A stretch of 64,000 nt of DNA from NCBI RefSeq assembly GCF_002741035.1, contig NZ_CP016808.1:4946501-5010500 (forward strand), read 5' to 3'. The position numbers and the translations under genes were made by a program. This document shows, piece after piece, positions 1 to 7,868 of this stretch. Position 1 is the first letter of the stretch, and every line of letters begins with the position of its first letter. The notes beneath the pieces were generated by a model. The model worked only from the letters and a program-made list of their open reading frames with translations. It ran no database searches and had not been told where the DNA came from. Source of the DNA: Paenibacillus sp. BIHB 4019. GTDB lineage: Bacteria > Bacillota > Bacilli > Paenibacillales > Paenibacillaceae.

Positions 1-350
1 CTACTGCAAATGAGACAGGTCCCCGAATGCTAGGACGAAAGATCAATGCTTGGCGGGAAAAAATCCCTGGCGGGATTTTCAAGCCGCATATGACCAACGA
101 ATGGATTGATCTTGTGGAAGATGTTAATTATCCTCGAACGCCGCTTCGTGGCGGATACATATTGCGTACAGGGCGGGCAGGCCTGATCCAGCTTTTGGAG
201 GAATGGCAGGCAATTGGGGTCAATCATGCTGCGCTCGGCATCCAATTTTCGAGCCGGCCGCCTGCCGAAGTCATTCAGGAGCTGGCAGAGGAAGTATTGC
301 CGCTTTTCCCTACGCATGCTGGGCCGAAGCCGCTGTTTACCGGGTGGTAG
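1..350 (+). CDS. LLM-class flavin-dependent oxidoreductase, C-terminal part
   Basis: The reading frame is open from the first base of the window (frame of position 3) to a TAG at 348-350, so only about the last 115 residues are visible and the true start lies upstream. The sequence resembles the C-terminal part of bacterial luciferase-like (LLM) monooxygenases: a segment on choosing and ranking 'RPPAEVIQELAEEVLPLFP' helices closes the TIM barrel. Such enzymes use reduced flavin to oxidise small substrates in the cytoplasm; the substrate here cannot be read. It ends 3 bases before the next gene, suggesting co-transcription. Family assignment is by recognition only. Confidence 0.65.
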   Translation, partial: TANETGPRMLGRKINAWREKIPGGIFKPHMTNEWIDLVEDVNYPRTPLRGGYILRTGRAGLIQLLEEWQAIGVNHAALGIQFSSRPPAEVIQELAEEVLPLFPTHAGPKPLFTGW

Positions 351-353
351 AGG

Positions 354-914
354 ATGAAGGGGGCTCAAACGGAAATTTACTGGACAACATTTACCCATCC
401 CTTGTTTAATGGTATGCCGCTGCAGGTAGCGGCGACCGAGCTAGGGTTATGTTTCATCGCGTTGCCAGATGACACCCATATGAACCTGAAGCAGTGGATG
501 GGCAAGAAGTTTCCTAATGCGAAGCTGATTGAACATCAGAGCAGGCTTTCTCCCTATCTGGAGCAGCTGCAGTCCTATTGTGAGGGGGAAAGCACGTCAT
601 TTGAGATTCCTCTTGATTTACAGGGGACTACTTTTCAGATTTCTGTTTGGACAGCATTGATGAAAATTCCATATGGGCAAATCCGCAGTTATTTTGATAT
701 TGCGAAGATGATAAATAATCCCCAAGCCACACGCGCAGTGGGAAGCGCCAACGGGGCTAATCCGATTCCTATTGTCATTCCCTGTCACCGTGTTATCGGG
801 AAGAACGGCACATTGACGGGGTACAGTGGAGGCTTGCAGGCGAAAGAAAAGCTGCTTCGATTAGAAGGTTATTTTGATTACACGGTTTTGGGGCATGCTC
901 GATTTGATTTTTAA
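354..914 (+). CDS. ogt: Methylated-DNA--protein-cysteine S-methyltransferase
   Basis: 186 residues. This suicide enzyme transfers the alkyl group from O6-alkylguanine in DNA to its own cysteine. The active-site motif IPCHRVIG is present near residues 141-148, followed by the usual GYSGGLQAKEKLLRLEG tail that forms the binding channel; the N-terminal part is the variable RNase-H-like domain. Length fits the Ogt/AdaB family. It starts at ATG 354 just after the stop of the upstream oxidoreductase, with a weak purine stretch (gtagagg) before it. Whether it is induced by alkylation cannot be judged from the sequence. Confidence 0.93.
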   Translation: MKGAQTEIYWTTFTHPLFNGMPLQVAATELGLCFIALPDDTHMNLKQWMGKKFPNAKLIEHQSRLSPYLEQLQSYCEGESTSFEIPLDLQGTTFQISVWTALMKIPYGQIRSYFDIAKMINNPQATRAVGSANGANPIPIVIPCHRVIGKNGTLTGYSGGLQAKEKLLRLEGYFDYTVLGHARFDF

Positions 915-1014
915 GGGGAGCGAAACGAAGAGATGGAACGATGTCAAATGAAGCAGGAGTACGGAAATTGGCTATACAATCGTTTTCAGTTGATCATCAA
1001 AAGAACATATTGAA

Positions 1015-1271
1015 TAAAATAGATACCACCAACAGATAACGGAAGGAAACTTGATTAATGCAATGAAGGACAATCTCCCCAAATCGGACATATTCACGCT
1101 GCGAGCTGTCCAGGACGGCATGAGATGCAGCTTGGCGAAATTCAATATGCCAACGTGTTTCAAGACCTGAGCCTTGCAGGTTATTCAAGCTATATGGGGC
1201 TGGAATACGTACCTTCACTTGATATTGCCAAAGGGTTAGAGTACGCTAAACAGCTGTTGGGACGATCATAG
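1015..1271 (+). pseudogene. Frameshifted hydroxypyruvate isomerase remnant
   Basis: Two overlapping frames together spell the C-terminal part of a hydroxypyruvate isomerase-like TIM-barrel protein. In the frame of position 1021 one reads RYHQQITEGNLINAMKDNL (1021-1077); in the frame of 1077 one reads IGHIHAASCPGRHE, then LGEIQYANVFQDL and GYSSYMGLEYVPS, ending at TAG 1269-1271. These match the family's YHxQ..EGNL, PGRHE, GEINY and GYxGYxGLEYxP blocks in the right order. A stop at 1015-1017 and the frame change near 1070-1080 show the gene is broken; no N-terminal part is visible upstream. It is probably a decaying leftover of a longer gene. Confidence 0.8.
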
Positions 1272-1280
1272 ATCTGCTTG

Positions 1281-1312
1281 AAAAGCCGCATTTTGCGGCT
1301 TTTTTTATTTTA
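1281..1312 (+). terminator. Rho-independent terminator
   Basis: AAAAGCCGCA, a TTT(T) loop and TGCGGCTTTTTTT form a short GC-rich hairpin with a U tract, directly after the hydroxypyruvate isomerase remnant. Its survival marks the old 3' end of that gene. Confidence 0.85.
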
Positions 1313-1481
1313 ACGAAATAAGCCAAATGATCGCATGATCAAGGCTGAGTGGCAATTTGTTGTACGAATTCAGCAGCAGGAGCCGGGACAACGCTACAAT
1401 CAACGAATTTGAATTTGAGAAGGGCAGCTTTGTGCAAAGGAAGGGAAGATTGAACATAAATCTTTTGGACCAAAGCAACCC
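1313..1481. other. Intergenic stretch with no recognisable gene
   Basis: No supported coding sequence, RNA or repeat was recognised between the terminator and the promoter at 1482. Short open frames exist on both strands but lack ribosome binding sites and recognisable protein features. Confidence 0.5.
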
Positions 1482-1544
1482 TTGACAGACAATCAGGCAT
1501 CGTATACATTTGTATACACAACAACATTGTATACGAATGTATAC
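1482..1544 (+). promoter_or_regulatory. Promoter with two GTATAC-N4-GTATAC operators
   Basis: TTGACA at 1482-1487 and TACATT at 1505-1510, 17 bp apart, form a sigma-A-like promoter. Two 16-bp inverted repeats, GTATAC-ATTT-GTATAC (1502-1517) and GTATAC-GAAT-GTATAC (1529-1544), lie on the -10 element and just downstream, 27 bp apart start to start. This is the layout of a repressor operator covering the -10 and the transcript start. The regulator is unknown; it controls the His-rich gene and the two ABC genes behind it. Confidence 0.75.
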
Positions 1545-1568
1545 ATGGATCCGAAAGGGGAAATTGAA

Positions 1569-1937
1569 ATGCGTGATGGACATAGACATAAAGACAAACG
1601 TGGTCATGGAGAACATGGGGAACACCGGGGGCATGGGCATCATCATAAGCACGGGGTGCAAGCGCAGACGTTTCGCCGTGGCAGGGCTCTCGCTTTTCTG
1701 GAATCGCTTAATGTGAAGCGGTCGACGTTGCAGCGGCAATTAGACGAGCCGGAGTTTGAGTCGATTAAGCAGGTTATTAGCGGCGAGTTAAAAGCGACAG
1801 ACACGATCATCCAAGAATTTATCCATGTGTTTCAGCTTTATGACCTAACCCATGATTCTCCCATTACTGAAGAGAAATCAAGCGGCGACAATAACGATGG
1901 GGACGATGAAGCTAATCCTCCAATCGAAAACAGTTAA
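1569..1937 (+). CDS. Small His-rich protein of unknown function
   Basis: 122 residues. The first 30 or so residues are packed with His, Gly, Asp and Arg (for example HGEHGEHRGHGHHHKHG), a composition that could bind metal ions. A compact, predicted helical domain follows (FRRGRALAFLE...VKRSTLQRQL...ELKATDTIIQEFIHVFQL), then an acidic, disordered tail. I cannot name the family; the helical part could be a small regulator. ATG 1569 is chosen because AAAGGGG sits 8 bases upstream; an in-frame ATG at 1545 lies inside the second operator. The gene precedes two ABC exporter genes and shares their promoter, so a role in control or sensing for that exporter is an inference. Confidence 0.7.
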   Translation: MRDGHRHKDKRGHGEHGEHRGHGHHHKHGVQAQTFRRGRALAFLESLNVKRSTLQRQLDEPEFESIKQVISGELKATDTIIQEFIHVFQLYDLTHDSPITEEKSSGDNNDGDDEANPPIENS

Positions 1938-1983
1938 TTTTGGGGCCATGGAGCCGCTATAAAAATGGAGGTGATGTTTCGAC

Positions 1984-3738
1984 TTGAAACCGAACGGCAT
2001 ATTAAAACCCTACTTCGCTGCAACATGGTGCATGTATATTTCTTCGATTGCGCTGCATGCAATCGCCAGCATCATCTATGCCTACTTTCCGAAATTGCTA
2101 GGCGACTTTACAGACCGGCTGCAGACAGGAGATTTGGTCCAGCACGATATCGTGCGTTACAGCCTGCTCCTGCTGGTGATCGGCATGGGTTATGCGCTTC
2201 TCGGAGGGTATGGTCAATATCTTGTCATGTATGTTGGCCGATTGTTCGACTATATCACTCGTCGCCGGCTGTATAAGCACTTCTCAGAGCTAAGCGAGCA
2301 CTATTATTCTAAAAATGGCGTAGGCAAGATGCTGAATTACTTTATGAATGATGTTACCGGCGTAAGGGAATCGCTTTCCATGGGGATTAACCAGCTCGCG
2401 ATGGCTTCGATGCTATTATTGTCCTGTATTGGCGCAATGATACTGAGCGATATTCCGTTTTACCTCATCGCTGCTTCTGTCGGGCCATTGTTTTTGATTC
2501 CTTGGATCGTGATGCGTTTTGGCCCGGTCATTCGCAAGCGTTCTCTGCATGTGCAGGAGGCGCTCGGCACGATGACGGAATCAGCTGAGGAGCAGATCAG
2601 CGGTATACGCGTGACGAAGAAGTTTGCAGTCGAGCAGATCATGATTGATCGGTTTGGTTCGGATGTCGACCGCATCCGCGATAATCAGCTGTCGCTCGTA
2701 AGGATATCCTCGCTTTTTCAGGCGCTTGTGCCATTCCTCGGATCTATGTCCTTGATTATGGCGCTCGCGCTTGGCGGTTACCTGACCCTTACGGATAAAA
2801 TCACTTTAGGCGATTTCGTCGCGCTTACTATGTACATCCGAATGTTGATGAATCCGTTGCAGCAGATCGGCAACGTGATTAATACGCTGCAGCGCTCACG
2901 CGCATCCTTGCAGCGTCTAAATGAATTAGTCGCCGTACAGCCAGACATCGTCGAGGCAGAAAATGCGGTGCCGATTGAGCTCGAACAAAGTGCCATACAT
3001 TTGCAAGGTTTGTCCTTCACGTATCCTGATGCGTCAACGCCTGCTTTACGGCATATCGATCTAGTCATCGAACCCGGTACGACGCTCGGCATTGTAGGGC
3101 GAACAGGCAGCGGCAAGACAACGCTTGTCAAGCTGCTGCTGCGGACATATGAAGCGCCGCAAGGGGCGATTGAGATCGGCGGTACGAGTATCCGCGGCAT
3201 TAAGCTGGAAAGCTTGCGCGGCCAGATCGCTTATGTGCCGCAGGACGGATTTTTGTTCAGCACGACGATTGGCGAGAATATCGCCTTTGCCAAACGCGAA
3301 GCCGGGCAGGACGAGATTGAAACGGCAGCCAAGCAGGCGCGTATTTACGACAATATCATCGAGTTCCCCGATGGCTTCGAGACGAAGCTTGGGGAGAAGG
3401 GAATCACTTTGTCTGGGGGACAGCGCCAGCGAACGAGTCTCGCACGAAGCCTGATGAAGCAGGCTCCGCTTATGATTCTCGATGACAGCGTCAGTGCCGT
3501 CGATGCGGTAACCGAAACCGAGATTGTGAAGACGATCCAGGAAGTGCGCCGTAATAAGACGACTATTATTATAGCCCATCGAATCAGCGCCTTGAAGCAT
3601 GCTGATCTAATCATCGTCATGGACGAGGGCAGGATTGTTCAGCGTGGCAAGCACGAGGAACTGCTCGCGCAGCCGGGGCAGTACGCCGAGCTTCATGCCA
3701 TCCAAGAGGAGGGAAGCCGGCATGCCGCAGGGCAATAA
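1984..3738 (+). CDS. ABC exporter half-transporter, degenerate ATP site subunit
   Basis: 584 residues: an N-terminal six-helix membrane domain (about 20-310) and a C-terminal ATPase domain. Walker A GRTGSGKTT is near residue 372, the signature LSGGQRQR near 476 and Walker B LMILDD near 496. The residue after the Walker B aspartate is Asp instead of the catalytic Glu, the pattern of the inactive-site partner in heterodimeric exporters of the TM287/288 and BmrCD kind. TTG 1984 is the start, with GGAGGTGAT 8 bases upstream. The next gene begins inside its last codons, so the two products are probably made together. Likely a multidrug or peptide exporter; substrate unknown. Confidence 0.9.
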   Translation: MKPNGILKPYFAATWCMYISSIALHAIASIIYAYFPKLLGDFTDRLQTGDLVQHDIVRYSLLLLVIGMGYALLGGYGQYLVMYVGRLFDYITRRRLYKHFSELSEHYYSKNGVGKMLNYFMNDVTGVRESLSMGINQLAMASMLLLSCIGAMILSDIPFYLIAASVGPLFLIPWIVMRFGPVIRKRSLHVQEALGTMTESAEEQISGIRVTKKFAVEQIMIDRFGSDVDRIRDNQLSLVRISSLFQALVPFLGSMSLIMALALGGYLTLTDKITLGDFVALTMYIRMLMNPLQQIGNVINTLQRSRASLQRLNELVAVQPDIVEAENAVPIELEQSAIHLQGLSFTYPDASTPALRHIDLVIEPGTTLGIVGRTGSGKTTLVKLLLRTYEAPQGAIEIGGTSIRGIKLESLRGQIAYVPQDGFLFSTTIGENIAFAKREAGQDEIETAAKQARIYDNIIEFPDGFETKLGEKGITLSGGQRQRTSLARSLMKQAPLMILDDSVSAVDAVTETEIVKTIQEVRRNKTTIIIAHRISALKHADLIIVMDEGRIVQRGKHEELLAQPGQYAELHAIQEEGSRHAAGQ

Positions 3739-5563
3739 CCATAAGCAGACGGATCAGAAGATGGACCTAGCTAAGAAACCGAAACCCCAATATCGATCAG
3801 CCTTTGGCATTATTAAATCCTATGTGGGACCGCATCGGTTCACCTTTGCGCTGGTCGTATTATGCACGATAATTGCCATTATGTCGGAGCTGTTCCAGCC
3901 ATACTTGATCAAGGTTGCGATTGACGACAATCTAATGGCCGGGAACAAGGAATACAGCAGCATTCTGGTCATCTGCTTGATCTATTTTGGACTGGCGGCA
4001 TCAGAATTGTTGTTTAGTTATCTTCAAAACAATTTGCTCCAACATGCCGGGCAAAGCATCGTGGCCCGAATACGAAAGCAGCTATTCGAACATATGACGA
4101 AGCTGTCCTTGTCCTATTTTGACAAGATGCCCAGCGGCAATCTCATTACGCATATTTCCAGCGATACGGAAGCTGTAAACCAATTTTTCAATCAAGTGCT
4201 GCTTACGCTGCTGCGCGACGGCCTCACACTGCTCTTCATCCTGATCATGTTGTTTCAGCTTGATGCAACACTCGGCGTTTATTGTCTGGTGCTGCTCCCG
4301 ATTACCGCTTTTATTGCGATCGCATTCCGCTCTTACATGCGAAAAACGTATCAGCTGGCGCGGACCCGCTTGTCCCGTCTCGTGGCGTTCGTAACCGAGA
4401 ATTTATCGGGCATGAACCTCATTCAAGTTTTCCATCAGCAAAAAGCGCAGGCCGAGCAATTCAATGTACGGAATGAGGCCTATTTTAAAGCTAATATTCG
4501 TGAAATACGCACGATGGTTTTATTTAATCGGTCGTTTGATTTGCTCAGCAATCTTACAATTGCTTTCATTATCTGGATCGGCGGCAAAGCGGTACTAGGC
4601 CAAGCACTTGAATTCGGCGTTCTATATGCGTTCATTACGTATATTCGCCAATTTTTCCAGCCGATTAATGCGATCACCCAGCAGTGGAACACGCTCCAGT
4701 CAGCTACGGTCGCCGTGAACCGGATTTGGGGCGTGCTCGATACCGAGCCGGAAATCGTAGATCGTCCTAATCCGCTTCAAATCGATAGGGAGTCGGTAGA
4801 GGGACGCCTCGATTTTAATCAGATTACGTTTGGTTATGAGGGCGTTTCACCGATATTCAGCGGACTCGACCTTCATATACGTCCGGGAGAGATGATTGGC
4901 TTCGTCGGGACGACGGGCGCAGGCAAAAGCTCGCTGATGAGTTTGCTTTGCCGGTTCTATGACGTGCAGGAGGGCAGCATTCTCATCGACGGCAACGATA
5001 TTCGAGATTTAAAGCAGGCCGACCTGCACCGGATCGTCGGTCTAGTTCAACAAGAACCTTATCTTTATGCGGGCACCATCATCGATAATGTCCGGATGTT
5101 CGATGAGGCCATCTCCCGTGAAGCTGTCGTTCGCGCATGCGAATTCGTAGGTGCCGACCAACTCGTCAAACGGATGAAGGACGGCTACGACACGAGATTG
5201 TCCGAACGCGGCAGTGGGCTGTCAGCGGGCGAGCGGCAGCTGCTGTCCTTCGCGCGAATCCTCGTCTTCCAGCCGAAAATTCTTATTTTGGACGAAGCGA
5301 CCGCGAATCTGGATTCCCACACGGAGCAGCTCATTCAACAGGCGCTGCAAGTCGTGTCCGCCGGTCGCACGACAATCGTCATCGCGCATCGTTTATCGAC
5401 AATTATGCAGGCTGATCGAATTATCGTGCTGCGGCATGGAGCCATTGTTGAAGCGGGATCGCATTTGGAGCTGCTGGAAAACAAAGGATTCTACGAAGAG
5501 CTGTATCGCCATTCGCAAGGTGGGAAGAACCAAGCGGCCGTCCCCGCTGCCTCAGGCGAATAA
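3722..5563 (+). CDS. ABC exporter half-transporter, catalytic subunit
   Basis: 613 residues with the same membrane-plus-ATPase layout as its partner. Walker A GTTGAGKSS is near residue 396, the signature LSAGERQLL near 500 and Walker B LILDEA near 520 with an intact catalytic Glu. Together with the degenerate partner this makes a classic asymmetric heterodimer in the plasma membrane. The start at ATG 3722 overlaps the upstream gene by 17 bases and lies behind GAGGAGGGAAG; a longer frame from 3635 overlaps the partner gene fully and lacks a ribosome binding site. The first 35 residues are a charged cytoplasmic extension. Substrate cannot be inferred. Confidence 0.9.
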   Translation: MPQGNNHKQTDQKMDLAKKPKPQYRSAFGIIKSYVGPHRFTFALVVLCTIIAIMSELFQPYLIKVAIDDNLMAGNKEYSSILVICLIYFGLAASELLFSYLQNNLLQHAGQSIVARIRKQLFEHMTKLSLSYFDKMPSGNLITHISSDTEAVNQFFNQVLLTLLRDGLTLLFILIMLFQLDATLGVYCLVLLPITAFIAIAFRSYMRKTYQLARTRLSRLVAFVTENLSGMNLIQVFHQQKAQAEQFNVRNEAYFKANIREIRTMVLFNRSFDLLSNLTIAFIIWIGGKAVLGQALEFGVLYAFITYIRQFFQPINAITQQWNTLQSATVAVNRIWGVLDTEPEIVDRPNPLQIDRESVEGRLDFNQITFGYEGVSPIFSGLDLHIRPGEMIGFVGTTGAGKSSLMSLLCRFYDVQEGSILIDGNDIRDLKQADLHRIVGLVQQEPYLYAGTIIDNVRMFDEAISREAVVRACEFVGADQLVKRMKDGYDTRLSERGSGLSAGERQLLSFARILVFQPKILILDEATANLDSHTEQLIQQALQVVSAGRTTIVIAHRLSTIMQADRIIVLRHGAIVEAGSHLELLENKGFYEELYRHSQGGKNQAAVPAASGE

Positions 5564-5627
5564 TGGATTTCACCCTATTACTCCGAATTCATTAAACTTC
5601 ACCTAATTCCGAATAACTTCTTCCAAC

Positions 5628-5662
5628 AAAAAGCTGGAGCCCATAGCAGGGCTCCAGCTTTT
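5628..5662. terminator. Bidirectional terminator between convergent genes
   Basis: A 12-bp perfect stem, AAGCTGGAGCCC (5631-5642) with GGGCTCCAGCTT (5649-5660), is flanked by an A run and a T run. It can end both the ABC operon and the converging GH105 gene. Confidence 0.9.
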
Positions 5663-5669
5663 CGCATAA

Positions 5670-6764
5670 TTACGCTTTCTTTTCGGCAAGGCTCATTTCC
5701 ACACACATGAGGATAAAAGCGCCTGCGCCATGCAGATCGTTTTCACTAGTAGGGCGGGCGATATAGTGGGCGTAGTTGCCAATTCCTGTCCCGATGCAAA
5801 TGTGGCCGATGATGACGTTGCCATTCTCATCGAGCTTGAGCGTATCAATTACGCCCTGATAGCCCTTCCAAGCATATTGCAAATACTTGGCATCGAGATA
5901 GCCGAATCGCACCGCTTTGGCAATGGCATGAACGAACAGGGCCGTGCAGGAATTTTCCAGCCAATTATCCGGCTCGTCGGGTTTGTCGACAACCTGATAC
6001 CATAAACCAGTCGCGGCATCTTGGAAGTTAGTCAGCGCGATGAGCAGGTCCTGTAGGATACTGACTAGCGCTGCTTTATCCTTATGGTCTTCAGGCAAGT
6101 ATTCGAACATTTCCAGCAGAGCGACAGGGTACCAGCCGATTGCCCGGCCCCAGAACTCTGGCGCTAGCCCTGTAACCGGATCGGCCCAAGCCGCTTCCTT
6201 CGTTTCATCCCATCCGTGATACAGCAAACCGGTTTTCGGGTCCTTGGTATGCTTTGCCATCAATAGCGCTTGGAAGGTCATTTGATCAAAATAGTCGCTT
6301 TCGCCGAATGTTTGGCCAAACTGCACGGCAATCGGGCCCGCCATATATAATCCGTCCAGCCACATTTGATTCGGGTAATGCTCCTTGTGCCAGAAGCCGC
6401 CCGACGGATTTGTTTTCCAAGATTTTAATAGGGGAACGAGGTTGTGTAAAGCTTTTTTATACCGTTCGTCGCCCGTTTGCTCATACAATCTAAAGAGAAG
6501 GACACCGGGCTGAATGTCATCCAGTTCATCTGGCTTGTGCTTCTTTATGCTGCCATCGGTGAGAATTTGGCTGTCTACCCACCGCTTAATATATTCGCTG
6601 TATTTGTCCTTTTTCGTTTGCTGCCAGCATTTCTCCATGCCCGACAGAAATACGCCCTGATGATAATGAAAACGGTCCGGCGGAAGCAATTCCGGCTCAA
6701 ATTTGGCCATTAACGCCTCGCAGGCCTTCTCTGCCCATTGAATGGGGGAAAGGGTTTCTTGCAT
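5670..6764 (-). CDS. Unsaturated rhamnogalacturonyl hydrolase (GH105)
   Basis: 364 residues, the usual length for the YteR/YesR family. These cytoplasmic enzymes remove the unsaturated galacturonyl residue left on pectin or related fragments by lyases. The segment PNQMWLDGLYMAGP carries the family's catalytic aspartate, and the protein shows the alternating helical pattern of an (alpha/alpha)6 barrel with conserved tryptophan- and glycine-rich loops (GWDE, GRAIGWYP). No signal peptide. The ATG at 6764 sits 10 bases after AAGGAGG; an earlier in-frame ATG at 6773 is almost on top of that site. It is divergent from an AraC regulator, which probably controls it. Exact sugar is not readable. Confidence 0.9.
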   Translation of the reverse strand: MQETLSPIQWAEKACEALMAKFEPELLPPDRFHYHQGVFLSGMEKCWQQTKKDKYSEYIKRWVDSQILTDGSIKKHKPDELDDIQPGVLLFRLYEQTGDERYKKALHNLVPLLKSWKTNPSGGFWHKEHYPNQMWLDGLYMAGPIAVQFGQTFGESDYFDQMTFQALLMAKHTKDPKTGLLYHGWDETKEAAWADPVTGLAPEFWGRAIGWYPVALLEMFEYLPEDHKDKAALVSILQDLLIALTNFQDAATGLWYQVVDKPDEPDNWLENSCTALFVHAIAKAVRFGYLDAKYLQYAWKGYQGVIDTLKLDENGNVIIGHICIGTGIGNYAHYIARPTSENDLHGAGAFILMCVEMSLAEKKA

Positions 6765-6852
6765 GGGGTTCATTCCTCCTTCTCGTATTAAGCCTATTTT
6801 AGCAGAGGAAAATGTACATTTTTTGCGAAAATGCCTTCATTCTTCTTATATC

Positions 6853-6880
6853 TTGCAGGAAATAAGCAGAAGCGTATAAT
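6853..6880 (+). promoter_or_regulatory. Sigma-A-like promoter of the AraC regulator
   Basis: TTGCAG (6853-6858) and TATAAT (6875-6880) are 16 bp apart and lie 35 bases before the araC-type gene. Confidence 0.55.
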
Positions 6881-6915
6881 AAAATGACAGACTGAGAAGA
6901 GAGGCGGAGCTTTGG

Positions 6916-7752
6916 ATGGGAGATTTTCAATTTGAAAATAGGGACGGTACTTTTTTGGTGTCCCACCGGAGGGCGTTAAGCCACAATATGCCTGCCAGCC
7001 ATTTTCACGGTACGTATGAAATCTTTTATTTAATGTCTGGCAAACGGGAATTTTTCATTAAGGACAGGACGATGGTGATCAATGAAGGGGATGTTATTAT
7101 TATCTCTCCTAATATTTTGCACCGGACTACCAATACGGAAACGCCCCAGCATGAGCGGCTCATTATTAATATTCATGAGCAAGAGATGGCCGCGGCTAAT
7201 GGTTCCTATATGAACACTTTGCAGCCGCTGTTTGAGCAGGAGTACATGATCATTAAATGCTCTTTGCAGGACAGGCTATCCATCGAGTCCCTATCAGGCC
7301 GTATTATCGAGGAAATTCAGGATAAGAAGGCGGGCTTCGAGATGTATGCGCAGACGTTGGTTCTGCAGCTGCTCCTCGTTTGCTGCCGGCATGTCAAACA
7401 AAACAGCATAGAGCCGATAGAATCGCCAAGCCCGATGCATGAAAGAATTTCGGAGGTTGTTCGCTATATTAACAGCCATTATATGCAGGATCTTTCGCTT
7501 CATCTGCTAGCAGAGAAATTTTATGTCAGCCCCTATTATTTAAGCCGTTTTTTTAAAGAAGCGACGGGTTTTACATTTGTAGAGTATTTGAACAGCGTCA
7601 GGATCAAGGAGGCGAAGAAGCTGTTGGAGCAATCGTCGATGAAGGTCAACCTGATTGCAAGGAAGGTAGGCTTCGGAAGCGTGACGCATTTTGGCCGAGT
7701 GTTCAAGTTAACGACGGGCCATAAGCCATTATTTTATAGAAAGGGGAAGTGA
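6916..7752 (+). CDS. AraC-family regulator with cupin sensor domain
   Basis: 278 residues. The N-terminal part has the cupin pattern (HFHGTYEIFYLMSGKREFFI ... GDVIIISPNILHR), expected to sense a sugar or related ligand. The C-terminal 100 residues hold two helix-turn-helix motifs of the AraC type (LSLHLLAEKFYVSPYYLSRFFKEATG and KVNLIARKVGFGSVTHFGRVFKLTTGHKP). It is divergent from the GH105 gene with 150 bases between the starts, the classical arrangement for a local regulator, so control of GH105 is the simplest inference. A terminator follows closely. The start at ATG 6916 has GAGGCGGAGC upstream. Confidence 0.88.
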   Translation: MGDFQFENRDGTFLVSHRRALSHNMPASHFHGTYEIFYLMSGKREFFIKDRTMVINEGDVIIISPNILHRTTNTETPQHERLIINIHEQEMAAANGSYMNTLQPLFEQEYMIIKCSLQDRLSIESLSGRIIEEIQDKKAGFEMYAQTLVLQLLLVCCRHVKQNSIEPIESPSPMHERISEVVRYINSHYMQDLSLHLLAEKFYVSPYYLSRFFKEATGFTFVEYLNSVRIKEAKKLLEQSSMKVNLIARKVGFGSVTHFGRVFKLTTGHKPLFYRKGK

Positions 7753-7754
7753 CT

Positions 7755-7786
7755 AAACCATGTCCAACAGGCATGGTTTTTTTTAT
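7755..7786 (+). terminator. Rho-independent terminator after araC-type gene
   Basis: AAACCATG and CATGGTTT form an 8-bp stem (7755-7762 with 7772-7779) followed by a run of T. Confidence 0.85.
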
Positions 7787-7868
7787 TGCTAAACATTCCA
7801 TACCTTTTCCGAATGGTACGGGGTAGGATTCATTTGCCTCCCATTATAATATAAACTTCAAATAAGAA

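Noticed and set aside
1305..1739. Minus-strand 144-residue frame
   Set aside because: It is antisense to the His-rich gene and its promoter, has Met/Phe/Pro-biased composition and no ribosome binding site.
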